Shown: positions 9,145 through 18,285, counted from the stretch's first letter. The stretch: 58,556 bases of DNA from Paenibacillus helianthi (GCF_001909055.1 NZ_LVWI01000056.1:1-58556); one strand, 5' to 3'. Numbers and translations are program-made. The notes: generated from the sequence alone by a model not told the origin.

Positions 9145-9561
9145 ATGAATGAGAATAATATCTTGGCGGCCATCGGCCGAATTCACCGGCGCGGGAACAA
9201 GTTCATTGAACGGGAGCTCAAAAAACATAATATTCATGGAATTGCCCCTTCACACGGGGATATTTTGTTTCAGCTGTTTGCCCGGGAAAACATTACGATG
9301 AACCAGTTATCCTGCTCAATCGACAAGGACAAGTCTACGATAACGGCATTGGTTGACAAATTAGTACGGTTTGATTATGTGAAACGGGAACAAGACCCGT
9401 TGGATGGACGGATACATCGCCTGTCGCTTACACCTAAAGGCCGGGAGCTCCAGCCCATCTTCGAAGAAATATCAGTAACGCTTCTTGATGCAGTCTATAC
9501 GGAGTTTGTACCGGAGGAGAAACAGCAGCTGCTTGCTTTACTGGAGAAGATTAAGCTGTGA
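9145..9561 (+). CDS. MarR-family transcriptional regulator
   Basis: The 138-residue protein has the MarR winged helix: SHGDILFQLF, then the recognition region MNQLSCSIDKDKSTITALVDKL, then the wing VKREQDPLDGRIHRLSLTPKG. These proteins are dimeric repressors that usually respond to phenolic or oxidative signals. The expected target would be its own promoter or a neighbour, but no paired transporter is adjacent. GGGAG lies almost against the ATG, an unusually short spacing, so initiation may be leaderless or weak. A terminator follows. Confidence 0.88.
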   Translation: MNENNILAAIGRIHRRGNKFIERELKKHNIHGIAPSHGDILFQLFARENITMNQLSCSIDKDKSTITALVDKLVRFDYVKREQDPLDGRIHRLSLTPKGRELQPIFEEISVTLLDAVYTEFVPEEKQQLLALLEKIKL

Positions 9562-9608
9562 TAACTTCCGAATGGATCACCTGAAAATAGGCATACACGA
9601 GAGCAGTC

Positions 9609-9642
9609 GGGCCTTCCATTTATGGAGGGTCCTATTTGTTTT
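9609..9642 (+). terminator. Terminator after the MarR gene
   Basis: GGGCCTTCC pairs with GGAGGGTCC (two G-T pairs) around a six-base loop, followed by TATTTGTTTT. Confidence 0.75.
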
Positions 9643-9738
9643 CAGTTGTGGTCCCGTATAATGAATCCTAAAAATAAATCGAACGATCTGAGCGTTTCCT
9701 TCCAATACATAGTGTAAGCCTGAAGGAGGGGAAGACAG

Positions 9739-10323
9739 ATGGAAGAGCAAACCGAATACTCGCAGCTCATAGCGCGCACGCTGGCCGGCAGCCGTGAAGC
9801 CTATGGGGAGTTGTATGAAGCGACTGTTCGCGATGTCTACCGGACTGTGCGTTTCCTCGTTTCCGAGCCTTCCGATGCGGACGATGTGGTGCAGGATATC
9901 TATCTCGAGCTGCACCGCTCGCTGGAGCAGTATGATGGGACCCGGGCGTTTAAGCCTTGGCTGATGGGACTGGTGATGCGGCAGGTTCAAGCTTATCGGA
10001 GGAAAGGCTGGAGACAGCTCCGGATCACAAAGAAAGCGGAGCACACTGCCTCAATCCCGGATGCTGATTTTGCCGGTGAAGTCATAGACAGGCTGTCCAG
10101 CCATATGCTCATGGATAAGGTGAACAGTCTGCCATACAAGCTGAGGCAGGTCATTGTTCTGCACTATTTGCAGGAATATTCCCAGGAAGAGGCCGCAGCA
10201 ATCCTCGGCATTCCGCTGGGGACTGTCAAATCCCGCATTCATGCTGCATTGCAGAAGCTGCGCCGGAAACAAAAGGCTGACACCATTAGAATAGGGAAGG
10301 TGGAGGAGATGCATGAGTCTTGA
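9739..10323 (+). CDS. ECF-type RNA polymerase sigma factor
   Basis: This 194-residue protein has sigma region 2 at about 25-85 (DADDVVQDIYLELHRSL, then AFKPWLMGLVMRQV) and region 4 at about 120-180 (LPYKLRQVIVLHYLQEYSQEEAAAILGIPLGTVKSRIHAAL). It would direct RNA polymerase to stress or envelope genes. GGAGGGG lies before the ATG. Its 3' end overlaps the start of a membrane protein gene by 11 bases, the usual sigma/anti-sigma coupling. A TATAAT at 9657-9662 may be its promoter; I see no convincing autoregulatory ECF promoter. Confidence 0.92.
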   Translation: MEEQTEYSQLIARTLAGSREAYGELYEATVRDVYRTVRFLVSEPSDADDVVQDIYLELHRSLEQYDGTRAFKPWLMGLVMRQVQAYRRKGWRQLRITKKAEHTASIPDADFAGEVIDRLSSHMLMDKVNSLPYKLRQVIVLHYLQEYSQEEAAAILGIPLGTVKSRIHAALQKLRRKQKADTIRIGKVEEMHES

Positions 10324-11071
10324 AGAGAACCTGCGGCGGACGCTGCAAGCAGAAACCGAAGGCTGGAGCGCCCCACCGGAACTGAAGGGGAAGATTCTGA
10401 ATGGGATTTCACCCGGACAAGGGGGCAGACGCATGAAGAAATGGCTCGTAGCTACGATAATAGCGGCATCGCTGATCATCCCGACCGGAGTCTATGCCGG
10501 ATACAATTACTTGGCTGATTCCGTATATGGTTCACAGGACAACTATATTCAAAACGGCGGCACCCTTGAGCAGTATGACCAGCTTGAAGCCAAGCTCCAG
10601 CAGGCGAAGCAGAGCCTGAGTAAGGAGGATTTCCAAAGTCTGACCCGTTTGCTGCATGAGATTGGCGGCTTCAATCTGCAGATTACCGATGCGGCAGGAG
10701 TACTTCATCCCGAGAAGCTGAGTGCTGCGGATCAGGAGCGGTATCACAAGCTGGCGGCAGAGCTTGAGCCCTATTTCAGCAAATTGGTAAATACCGGGGC
10801 ACCGCAGCAACCGCTGAAGCAGATGGACTCCGATACGTTCTGGGAACAGCAGCTTGCCAAGGCGAAGCAGACCTTCAGCGGTAAAGAGCTGGCCAAGTTC
10901 CAGCAATTAATCAGTGAATTTAACCTCCTTAATGCCAAAGCAACGGACCCGGATGGCAGTACTCATCCGGAACGGTTTACCAAGGCTGACCTGAACAATC
11001 AGTCCCGGTTGACCGAGGAGCTGAACCCTTATCTGAAGAAGCTGGGTATCATGCTCAAGCCAATCCAGTAA
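10313..11071 (+). CDS. Probable membrane anti-sigma factor (DUF3600-like)
   Basis: The 252-residue protein has a short cytoplasmic N-terminus (residues 1-40), one membrane helix (KKWLVATIIAASLIIPTGVYA, split here as about residues 42-62) and an extracytoplasmic domain. That domain has two similar halves, each with the pattern LHPEKLSAADQERYHKLAAEL or THPERFTKADLNNQSRLTEEL. The outer part resembles DUF3600 proteins that sit beside ECF sigma factors. The 11-base overlap with the sigma gene and the single-span topology point to a role in holding that sigma factor inactive. The sensing function of the duplicated outer domain is inferred. Confidence 0.75.
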   Translation: MSLEENLRRTLQAETEGWSAPPELKGKILNGISPGQGGRRMKKWLVATIIAASLIIPTGVYAGYNYLADSVYGSQDNYIQNGGTLEQYDQLEAKLQQAKQSLSKEDFQSLTRLLHEIGGFNLQITDAAGVLHPEKLSAADQERYHKLAAELEPYFSKLVNTGAPQQPLKQMDSDTFWEQQLAKAKQTFSGKELAKFQQLISEFNLLNAKATDPDGSTHPERFTKADLNNQSRLTEELNPYLKKLGIMLKPIQ

Positions 11072-11128
11072 TAGGCTTAAGGCTGCCCGGCTAGAGGCGG
11101 CACCCTCGCCGTAAATCCATAGCACAGC

Positions 11129-11170
11129 AAAAACCGCCGGAAGGTATAACCTTGCATTCCGGCGGTTTTT
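11129..11170 (+). terminator. Terminator after the sigma/anti-sigma pair
   Basis: AAAAACCGCCGGAA pairs with TTCCGGCGGTTTTT across a 14-base loop. The A-rich 5' arm would allow function in both directions. Confidence 0.9.
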
Positions 11171-11245
11171 CATTCAATGCTGCATTTTGCCTTACATCCT
11201 ATAATTTCACATAACCCTCTAAAATACCTAAGGGAGGTTATGTAT

Positions 11246-11431
11246 ATGAAGAAGCTGGAAGCCATTCAGCAGCGCATCGAAGCGGAGCGCAGGAAGCTGA
11301 ATGAGATCGAAACAACCTATGGACTGCTGCATCCGAAAGTAATTAAGCAATCCATGAAGCTGGATGAATTAATTAATGAATATACAAGAGAAGACAAAGA
11401 ATCACTACGCGCGAATCCCCTCGAAGGCTAA
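11246..11431 (+). CDS. Spo0E-like sporulation regulatory protein
   Basis: The 61-residue protein carries the Spo0E-type pattern: LNEIETTYGLLHPKVIKQSMKLDELINEY contains SxxLDxLI, with the Asp used to dephosphorylate Spo0A~P. The family forms two antiparallel helices and acts in the cytoplasm to delay sporulation. AGGGAGG ends eight bases before the ATG at 11246; the in-frame ATG at 11240 is too close to that site. The last 27 bases overlap the end of the convergent TetR gene, so each gene's 3' end encodes residues of the other on the opposite strand. Confidence 0.85.
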   Translation: MKKLEAIQQRIEAERRKLNEIETTYGLLHPKVIKQSMKLDELINEYTREDKESLRANPLEG

Positions 11432-11980
11432 CGCCAGCAGCTTTTCTACAAATTCCCCATTCAGCATGTCCCCTGTAATCAGCAGACGGTAGAATATCGG
11501 TCCATACATAAGATCAATACTGTAATTCACATCCAAATCCTTTTTAAGTTCACCCCGGGCTACTCCACGCTCCAGCAGCTCCCTGGCTTCCTGGCGGCGT
11601 GGTGCAAAGAATCTGGTTCGGTTAGCCTCAGCCAGGCCTGCATCGAATTGCGCCTCTCCAATCAACTCGGTAATAACCCTTCCCTCACGGCTGCATAGAA
11701 AAACAGCCAGATTCGTCGCATGAATTCGAATATCCTCCTGTACGGAGCCCGTGTCCGGCACGGGAAGCCTGGCAGATGCCGCGGACAGATATCCATCAAG
11801 CACCACGGCCGCTTTATTGGGCCACCATTTATAGATTGTCGCTTTGCTGACTTTCGCCCGTTCCGCAATTTTCTCAACAGTTACCGCGCCAAACCCCGCC
11901 TCCAGCAGCAAATCATAGGATGCGGCAAGAATGGAAGCCTCAGCCTCGTTGTTGCGCGGACGTCCTCTTTTTTTATCCAT
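11405..11980 (-). CDS. TetR/AcrR-family repressor
   Basis: This 191-residue protein has an N-terminal helix-turn-helix (GAVTVEKIAERAKVSKATIY, then KWWPNKAAVVLDG) after a basic start MDKKRGRPRNN. The C-terminal ligand domain ends YRLLITGDMLNGEF, typical of AcrR-type repressors. It is divergent from an MFS exporter gene. Three near-identical operator-like sites lie in the 238-base gap between them, so it very likely represses that exporter and possibly itself. The 3' end overlaps the Spo0E-like gene by 27 bases. Confidence 0.9.
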   Translation of the reverse strand: MDKKRGRPRNNEAEASILAASYDLLLEAGFGAVTVEKIAERAKVSKATIYKWWPNKAAVVLDGYLSAASARLPVPDTGSVQEDIRIHATNLAVFLCSREGRVITELIGEAQFDAGLAEANRTRFFAPRRQEARELLERGVARGELKKDLDVNYSIDLMYGPIFYRLLITGDMLNGEFVEKLLALAFEGIRA

Positions 11981-12035
11981 AATCCAATCCTCCTGATTTC
12001 AATATACCCTAGCCATATTCCGGTTCACTTGGGGA

Positions 12036-12196
12036 AACTATACGTTCATTATACAAAAGGATACATGAAGTTAGCCAGCCCGACTAAGGATGAATCAAAT
12101 GAATAAGTTTACAGACAAAACTTTTAATTGCCTATTTACAAAACTATACGTTCAGTATATTATAAAAACATAATTAATGAACTATACGTTTAGTAT
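12036..12196. promoter_or_regulatory. Three TetR operator sites
   Basis: A 17-base sequence occurs at 12036-12052, 12142-12158 and 12180-12196, reading AACTATACGTTCAGTAT with at most one or two changes. The core is an inverted repeat, TATAC-GTTCA-GTATA, perfect in the middle copy and with one mismatch in each of the others. The third copy ends seven bases before the GGAGGG of the exporter gene and could block its ribosome site or promoter. The first is nearest the repressor gene. Confidence 0.82.
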
Positions 12197-12218
12197 TTAA
12201 ATGGAGGGTGGTATTCAC

Positions 12219-13451
12219 ATGAACCAGGTAAAGCAGGCAACTCGAGCGTTGAACGTGAAACATGCACAAGAAGGACAGGGAAGTAAGGCAGTCCCCGGTT
12301 GGATCACTTTTCTGCTGGCGGCATCCTGCGGGCTGATTGTAGCCAATCTGTATTATGCCCAAACGCTGGTCGGACCGATCAGCGAAGCTACTCATCTCTC
12401 ATCAGGAGCTGCTGGTCTGATTGTGACACTAACCCAGATTGGTTATGTTATAGGTCTGCTGTTCGTAGTGCCTCTTAGCGATATTATTGAAAACCGCCGT
12501 CTAACCGTGATCTCCCTTACCGTAGTGGTGGTTGCTCTGGTTGCGGCCGCCTTCGCTTCGAATGCATCTTTGTTTCTGGGCGCCTCACTATTTATTGGCC
12601 TCGGCTCTGTAGCTGCTCAAATTCTGGTACCGTATGCTTCCTATCTGGCAACTGAAGAACACCGCGGCCGGGTCGTGGGAAATGTGATGAGCGGGCTGCT
12701 GCTGGGGATTATGTTTGCCCGTCCGCTGGCCAGCTTCATCTCCGGCCTCTGGGGCTGGCATGCGATCTTTGCCATATCTGCTGTAGTGATCACTCTATTG
12801 ACGATTCTGTTATCCCGTGTTCTTCCAGAGCGCCAGCCTGTACCTTCAATGAACTACGGCGGACTGATCCGTTCCCTGGGTACGCTTTTGAAGAATACAC
12901 CTGTGCTGCGACGCCGGGCGATGTATCAGGCCAGTCTTTTCGGAACCTTCAGCCTCTTCTGGACGACCGTTTCATTGCGGCTGGCTGATACCTATCACCT
13001 GACTCAACAAGGGATCGCTTTGTTTGCTCTGGCGGGTGTGGCGGGTGCGGTTGCTGCTCCAATTGCAGGAAGATGGGCTGACAGGGGATGGACAAGGCCG
13101 TTGACTGGTCTTGCTTTTGGACTTGCGGCCGCTGCCTTTCTGCTGGCTTACCTGTTTCAGGGTGATTCCAAAGTAACGCTGGGACTGCTGGTGGTTGGAG
13201 CGATTATATTGGATATGGGGGTATCGGGGAATCTGGTGCTTGGGCAGCGGGCGATATATTCCCTTGGCAGCGAAGCGAGAGGACGCTTGAACGGATTGTT
13301 TATGGCGATTTTCTTCATAGGTGGAGCTATTGGCTCCTCGCTCGGGGGCTGGTCCTATGCCTATGGCGGCTGGGGATTAACCACACTGATCGGGCTGGCG
13401 CTGCCGGTCCTGGCCTTCTTGTACTACTTGACGGAAAAAAAACAAGCATAA
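12219..13451 (+). CDS. MFS transporter (drug/sugar exporter type)
   Basis: The 410-residue protein has twelve predicted membrane helices. The first-loop motif is PLSDIIENRRL and motif C-like residues lie in VVGNVMSGLLLGIMFARPL. It resembles the YnfM/AraJ-type MFS exporters. GGAGGGTGG lies seven bases before the ATG at 12219; an in-frame ATG at 12201 overlaps the third operator and has no ribosome site. Control by the divergent TetR repressor is implied by the operators. The substrate is unknown. Confidence 0.85.
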   Translation: MNQVKQATRALNVKHAQEGQGSKAVPGWITFLLAASCGLIVANLYYAQTLVGPISEATHLSSGAAGLIVTLTQIGYVIGLLFVVPLSDIIENRRLTVISLTVVVVALVAAAFASNASLFLGASLFIGLGSVAAQILVPYASYLATEEHRGRVVGNVMSGLLLGIMFARPLASFISGLWGWHAIFAISAVVITLLTILLSRVLPERQPVPSMNYGGLIRSLGTLLKNTPVLRRRAMYQASLFGTFSLFWTTVSLRLADTYHLTQQGIALFALAGVAGAVAAPIAGRWADRGWTRPLTGLAFGLAAAAFLLAYLFQGDSKVTLGLLVVGAIILDMGVSGNLVLGQRAIYSLGSEARGRLNGLFMAIFFIGGAIGSSLGGWSYAYGGWGLTTLIGLALPVLAFLYYLTEKKQA

Positions 13452-13552
13452 GTTAACAAGGACAATACAGGTGTTGTTATAGCGGACTGCTCTCTAAGCT
13501 GGATCAAGCCAGTGCTAGAGATCGGTCTCTTTTTTATGGAGAGCGCCAAATA

Positions 13553-13737
13553 GACAGCTATCTCGTCAACGGAGACGAGAATAACGCAAATGTGGTTGAT
13601 GTATCGACGGTCATAAGTACCTTAGGCGAAAGCTCCAAAGAAATCGGAGAAAATCAACGAACAGATCAAGAGTGTCTCGGCTTCTGCTGAGGAACAATTA
13701 GCCAGCGTGGAAGAAATTGCAGCGGCTTCCAGACTGC
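13553..13737 (+). pseudogene. Relic of a methyl-accepting chemotaxis protein
   Basis: Two short frames encode pieces of a chemoreceptor signalling domain. One at 13565-13690 reads DVSTVISTLGESSKEIGE, and the next, one frame away, reads KINEQIKSVSASAEEQL then ASVEEIAAAS. In intact receptors these are separated by the conserved hairpin tip, which is missing here, so the relic has lost its middle as well as its frame. It sits directly before a terminator and tail-to-tail with an intact chemoreceptor gene. Confidence 0.75.
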
Positions 13738-13748
13738 GCTCTACCAAC

Positions 13749-13801
13749 AAAAGACCCACAAGAGGATCACCTTGTTCAAAGGGGCCTTCTTGTGGGTCTC
13801 T
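13749..13801. terminator. Terminator between relic and chemoreceptor gene
   Basis: AGACCCACAAGA pairs with TCTTGTGGGTCT around a loop of about 26 bases. It lies between convergent units and could serve both. Confidence 0.7.
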
Positions 13802-13829
13802 GATTTAGAGAAGCTCTGCTTGCCCGGGT

Positions 13830-15893
13830 TTACTCTACCCGGAATTTAGAGGCTGCTTCTGCCAGGTTCTTTGTGAGCTGGTCAATCGTTCCCACCATCT
13901 CTGCCAGCTGTTCAACGGTATGGGATTGTTCCATCATAGTAGCTGTAACTTCCTGTACCGATGCCGAGACTTCTTCTCCGGTAGCTGAGAGACTTTGAGC
14001 CGAATCGAGAACGTCATCCTTGTCCTTTTGCATATGAGTCATTTCATCAGCCATGGTTTTAATTTGAACCGTTATGTCTGTGACTTTGTCCAGAATGGTC
14101 TGGAATGCTTTTTGGGTTTGCCCTACGAGCTCATCCTGCTCAGAGGAAATATTGTTGATTTCAATCACGCTATGATTGTTTTCTGCTACGAAGGCAAGGT
14201 TTTGTTGGATGATCTCATAGATATCGTTCGATTGCTTCGAGCTCTGCTCAGCGAGCTTGCGGATCTCGGAAGCCACTACTGCAAAACCTCTGCCGTGCTC
14301 TCCGGCTCTTGCGGCTTCAATCGATGCATTTAGCGCGAGCAGATTGGTTTGAGTGGCAATCTGGTTAATGGCTCCTGTGATATTGCTGATGCTGTTGGAG
14401 CTGTCCTGAAGCTTAACGGTGATGGCAGAGATTTTCTGGACCTCCTGCTCATTCTTGTCACTGATCTGGATCAGACCCTCGACAACCTGATTGCTGATAT
14501 GGAAGACTTCGACGATTTCTTCAGCTCTCTGTCTGACCGATTGCGCATTATCGTTCATCACAGCCACTTTCTTGCTGAATCCAGAGAACTTATCGACGAT
14601 ATGTTCAGTGTCATTGGACTGAAGCTCCATCGCCTGGGCAATTCCCATTGAGGTTACGGAGGTTTCATTAATCGAACGAGCAGTCTGCTTGGAGGTCTCC
14701 TCAAGCTCATTGGTGCTTGTATTGAGTACTGCAATCGAATGGTTCATATTGGTGATGAGCTCTTTATTTTGCCGGACCATGCCATTGAAGCTGTCTGCCA
14801 AGTCCTTGAACTCACTGTCATACCGGCCGTTAGCTGCCACGGTTAAGTCGCCTGTAGCCAACTGTTTGAACAGTCTGGACAATGTGATAATGGGTTTGGT
14901 TATCCAGCGGGATAATATTAATCCGAAACCAATGGCTATGATCAGGGCTAAAACAGTTACGATCAACATTTTGAGGAACATATCGCGTATAGGCTGTTGA
15001 ATGTCGTCGAGGGGATCGGATACAGTAATCATCAGATCCGCCCCCGGAATTTTGCTCAATCGGATATAACTATCTTCCGTTTCGGTAGAACTAGCCTTTA
15101 TCTCTCCGGCTGCCCGATCCTCCAGGAAGGCTTTGGTCCCGGGGTTATCGCCAATGCTTTGCCCGGTTTGGGAGGGATTCTTTGAGTTGTACAGGATAAT
15201 TCCGCTCCGGCTCGAAATAACTATAGTCCCTTGGTCATTAATTCTGATTTTACCCAATTTATCGGTGAAGAAGCTGCTGTCCTCGGTCATGGCGAACACA
15301 CCTAATACCTTGCCGTCCAAGTCTTTGATAGGCTGGGCAAAAGCAATGATTAGCTTTTTACTGCTTTTAGACGTAATCGCATCACTGATGAATGGGGCTC
15401 CTTTTAGCGCTTCGGTAAAGTATTCCCGGTCGGATCTGGACTGGCTAATCGTGTCAGGTTTTGTGCCGGCAACAATAGTTCCATTAGTATCCAGAACCAG
15501 CATGGCATCTGTTCCCCGTGTTCCTTTTATACTATCCATCAGTATTGTATTAGCTTTGTCAAAATACGGGTTTTTCGATGAAAAGAACTCTTTGTCTGGA
15601 ATAGAGCCTTCTGCTCTAAGCTTCAATAGTTCTTTAAAAGTATTATGAACAGAAATGACATAAGAAGTCTGCTCCTGCAACTGCATGGCCGTCCACAATC
15701 CCTCCCCTATACGGTCGCCGTTTGCGTTGATTTCATCCTTACTTTTCCGGAGCAGCAAATCCGATGAGAATAGATATACTGTTACCGAAGTCGCCAAGAG
15801 AACGACCGCCACCAGCAGGCTTAATAAGAAGGGAAGCTTTACCTTTAAAGAAATGTTCCCTATTTTTTTGGTTGCTTTGTTTACGTTCCCCAT
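13830..15893 (-). CDS. Methyl-accepting chemotaxis protein with dCache sensor
   Basis: This 687-residue chemoreceptor has a cytoplasmic start, a first membrane helix (about 19-42), a double-Cache-type outer sensor (about 43-300, with DAMLVLDTNGTIVAG and LIIAFAQPIKDLDGKVLGVFAM), a second helix (about 305-327), a HAMP domain and a signalling hairpin. The tip motif NLLALNASIEAARAGEHGRG and the following FAVVASEIRKLAEQSS are intact. It should sit at the pole and pass ligand binding to CheA. Cache domains often bind amino acids or organic acids, but the ligand is not readable. A relic of another receptor lies just downstream. Confidence 0.92.
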   Translation of the reverse strand: MGNVNKATKKIGNISLKVKLPFLLSLLVAVVLLATSVTVYLFSSDLLLRKSKDEINANGDRIGEGLWTAMQLQEQTSYVISVHNTFKELLKLRAEGSIPDKEFFSSKNPYFDKANTILMDSIKGTRGTDAMLVLDTNGTIVAGTKPDTISQSRSDREYFTEALKGAPFISDAITSKSSKKLIIAFAQPIKDLDGKVLGVFAMTEDSSFFTDKLGKIRINDQGTIVISSRSGIILYNSKNPSQTGQSIGDNPGTKAFLEDRAAGEIKASSTETEDSYIRLSKIPGADLMITVSDPLDDIQQPIRDMFLKMLIVTVLALIIAIGFGLILSRWITKPIITLSRLFKQLATGDLTVAANGRYDSEFKDLADSFNGMVRQNKELITNMNHSIAVLNTSTNELEETSKQTARSINETSVTSMGIAQAMELQSNDTEHIVDKFSGFSKKVAVMNDNAQSVRQRAEEIVEVFHISNQVVEGLIQISDKNEQEVQKISAITVKLQDSSNSISNITGAINQIATQTNLLALNASIEAARAGEHGRGFAVVASEIRKLAEQSSKQSNDIYEIIQQNLAFVAENNHSVIEINNISSEQDELVGQTQKAFQTILDKVTDITVQIKTMADEMTHMQKDKDDVLDSAQSLSATGEEVSASVQEVTATMMEQSHTVEQLAEMVGTIDQLTKNLAEAASKFRVE

Positions 15894-16147
15894 ATGTTCA
15901 TTCTCCTCTGTTTTTAAAGTAATCTGTAAATGGCTACGTTACATTATCGGTAATAAAATCGCGTTAATTGAATGAGAAAATCTTACATTCTCCCTTTCTG
16001 CTTTTCTGGATAAATCGTTGGTTACTGTAACCTAGTTGTAGCAAGTATTTGTGTAAAAAAAATGATAGAAATATAAGAATATTTGGTTCTCCGCATAGAG
16101 GATAATATGAAACCAGCTCTGTGGTCTTCAGGGTAAGATATCTAATA

Positions 16148-16174
16148 TTGCTATAGTTTTTCATGTGCTATAAT
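16148..16174 (+). promoter_or_regulatory. Extended -10 promoter for the soluble chemoreceptor
   Basis: TGCTATAAT forms an extended -10 (TATAAT at 16169-16174) with TTGCTA 15 bases upstream. It sits 35 bases before the ATG at 16209. The rest of the 315-base gap 15894-16208 shows no gene to me. Confidence 0.55.
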
Positions 16175-16208
16175 AATCAAAAATGTTATCGTAGGAGCTG
16201 TTACAGGC

Positions 16209-17051
16209 ATGGAAAACCAAAGTGAAACAGACATCGGGCAATTGCTAGAATCTTTGAAAATATCATTACCGCTGGTGCAGCAACTATTTCCACTTGATGT
16301 AATGTTCGCGTTGGCGGATGTGGAAAAGTTCATCTATTATCTTCCAGGGAAGGAGCTGGATATCCGGATACAAGAAGGCACTCCGGTTCCGCAAAGCGGA
16401 GGATTACGGTTAGCGCTGGAAACAGGGGAAGCGGCCAGTGCAAACATACCGAAGGAAATCTACGGATGGCCTTTCAAATCCTCCTCCATCCCGATTAAGG
16501 ACAAGAACGGGGCGGTTGCGGGCGTGTTCACGATAGGAATCAGCCTCAGCAATCAGGAGACCCTGAGCTATGCGGCGAACTCACTGGCGGTGACTTCGGA
16601 AGAGATCAGTTCCACTTCGGAGGAGATTGCCGGGACAGCCTCTGAATTAGCCAACACCGTAAGCGATCTGAAGGTGCTGGGCCAGAGGGTTGTAGAGGAG
16701 CTTCACAAGACAGATGAGATTCTGGATTTCATCCGGAAAGTGGCGGATAACTCCAACCTGCTGGGCCTTAATGCCGCTATCGAGGCTGCACATGCGGCTG
16801 AGCATGGGCGTGGATTCGGCATTGTCGCGCAGGAGATCCGGAAGATGTCCGTATCCAGCGCATCGTCTGCGAAGGATATCGCCGGCATCCTGCAGATGAT
16901 CAAGAAGAACATTAACGAGATGGATGCAACGCTGATGGATTGTATGGCTCAAAGCGAACGTCAGGCGGCAGCGACGGAGGAAATTACCGCCTCCATGCAG
17001 CAAATGGCCGCATCTGCCGTAGAGATTGAGAAGATCGCGCGGCTGATCTGA
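16209..17051 (+). CDS. Soluble methyl-accepting chemotaxis protein (YfmS-like)
   Basis: The 280-residue protein has no membrane helix. Residues about 1-115 form an input domain with SLPLVQQLFPLDVMFALADV and a Cache/PAS-like strand VAGVFTIGISL. The rest is a shortened signalling hairpin with tip SNLLGLNAAIEAAHAAEHGRG. Length and layout match the soluble receptor YfmS of B. subtilis. It probably joins receptor clusters or acts in the cytoplasm, sensing an internal signal. The next gene starts 11 bases later and may be co-transcribed. Confidence 0.85.
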   Translation: MENQSETDIGQLLESLKISLPLVQQLFPLDVMFALADVEKFIYYLPGKELDIRIQEGTPVPQSGGLRLALETGEAASANIPKEIYGWPFKSSSIPIKDKNGAVAGVFTIGISLSNQETLSYAANSLAVTSEEISSTSEEIAGTASELANTVSDLKVLGQRVVEELHKTDEILDFIRKVADNSNLLGLNAAIEAAHAAEHGRGFGIVAQEIRKMSVSSASSAKDIAGILQMIKKNINEMDATLMDCMAQSERQAAATEEITASMQQMAASAVEIEKIARLI

Positions 17052-17062
17052 GGAGAGTAGTT

Positions 17063-18271
17063 ATGAAAAGGATTCCAAGTCTACTAATTATGCTGATGTC
17101 TGTACTTGTATTGCTGAGTCCTATGCCTGCTGCTGCAGAAGCAGTGAATCCCGGTACCGGTACGGAGCCGCAACTAGAGCAGCAAGACCCGATTAACTTC
17201 CCTGTTTCTACTTATGGATATAAGTACTTGGGAACGGCGAACGGACTCTTGTACTTCAAGGAGCCGCTTTTGAGCAAGAATCCGCGTAATACCAAGGGGC
17301 AGATGCTTCAGGAGTATGTCGTGACAATCAATCCCAAGACGAATAAGGTGGAGTGGGAGCTTTCGATTTATGGGGGATTCAAGTTCGGTGATCGTGCTTT
17401 TTTTGACAAGGCAGGTAATTTGTATAGTCTAGTTGGCGCGGGGCTGAAGCAATTCTCTAATGAAACATTTCTCTATTCCATTAGTCCCAAGGGGACAATG
17501 AATTGGGAGGTTATCTTTCCCAGACCGCTTGAGATTGACAGTCTGATCAACAATAAATTGTTTGTGCATGACAACTCCTCGGTCTACGCAGTGAATCTGA
17601 ACGGTACAGTGGCCTGGAGTAAAAGTTTCGAAAGGGAAAAAATGCAGCCTTCCCATTTTCTTAGCGGGGTCGCCTTGAATGAAATGTTGACGCTCAAATA
17701 TAATTCGCAGCATATAGAAGCATCTTTTGACGTCCTGGACTGGAATTTCAAGAAAAAAATAAGCTATCCGCTAAACGCGAACAGTACAGTAGAGCAAGCG
17801 CTCAAGCTTAACAATGATATATATATCCTCAAAATAAAGAAATCCGAGAGCTTGACGCTGCTGGCTGCTATAGGAACAGACGGAAAAGTGAAATGGACAA
17901 AGGGAATTGATCCGACAACAAACAGACTATATGTCGTGGACGGCAAACTCTTATTCGCCAATAATAAAGGGTTCTATGTACTGAATGGCAGCGGCGAACA
18001 GCTGAATCATACCCCGCTTGCTCCCATACCTGTCAAAGGAATAGCCTACAGATTACGGCTGGATGACAAGTACATCTCTATTACGTCCGATAGCAGAATT
18101 GAGACGAAAACTGCGCTTACCGTGCTGGACCGGAAAAGCTACAAAACGCTGTATTCATTCGCTTACCCGCTCAAAGTTGGAGAACAGCCGGCAATCTATT
18201 TTGATGATATTTTCTTCAGCCAGGGCAGGTTTTTCACCGTCTATAACGATCAGCTCATTCCGTTCAAATGA
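17063..18271 (+). CDS. Secreted PQQ-like beta-propeller protein
   Basis: A Sec signal peptide (residues 1-27, ending MPAAAEA) is followed by repeated blades such as VTINPKTNKVEWELSIYG, SISPKGTMNWEVIF, AVNLNGTVAWSKSF and AIGTDGKVKWTKGI, the WxxxL-type pattern of PQQ-like propellers. The 402-residue product is therefore exported and probably forms a propeller used for binding or scaffolding. No cofactor residues are identifiable. AGGAGAG lies before the ATG. A terminator follows. Confidence 0.8.
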   Translation: MKRIPSLLIMLMSVLVLLSPMPAAAEAVNPGTGTEPQLEQQDPINFPVSTYGYKYLGTANGLLYFKEPLLSKNPRNTKGQMLQEYVVTINPKTNKVEWELSIYGGFKFGDRAFFDKAGNLYSLVGAGLKQFSNETFLYSISPKGTMNWEVIFPRPLEIDSLINNKLFVHDNSSVYAVNLNGTVAWSKSFEREKMQPSHFLSGVALNEMLTLKYNSQHIEASFDVLDWNFKKKISYPLNANSTVEQALKLNNDIYILKIKKSESLTLLAAIGTDGKVKWTKGIDPTTNRLYVVDGKLLFANNKGFYVLNGSGEQLNHTPLAPIPVKGIAYRLRLDDKYISITSDSRIETKTALTVLDRKSYKTLYSFAYPLKVGEQPAIYFDDIFFSQGRFFTVYNDQLIPFK

Positions 18272-18285
18272 CACATCAGTTCAGC

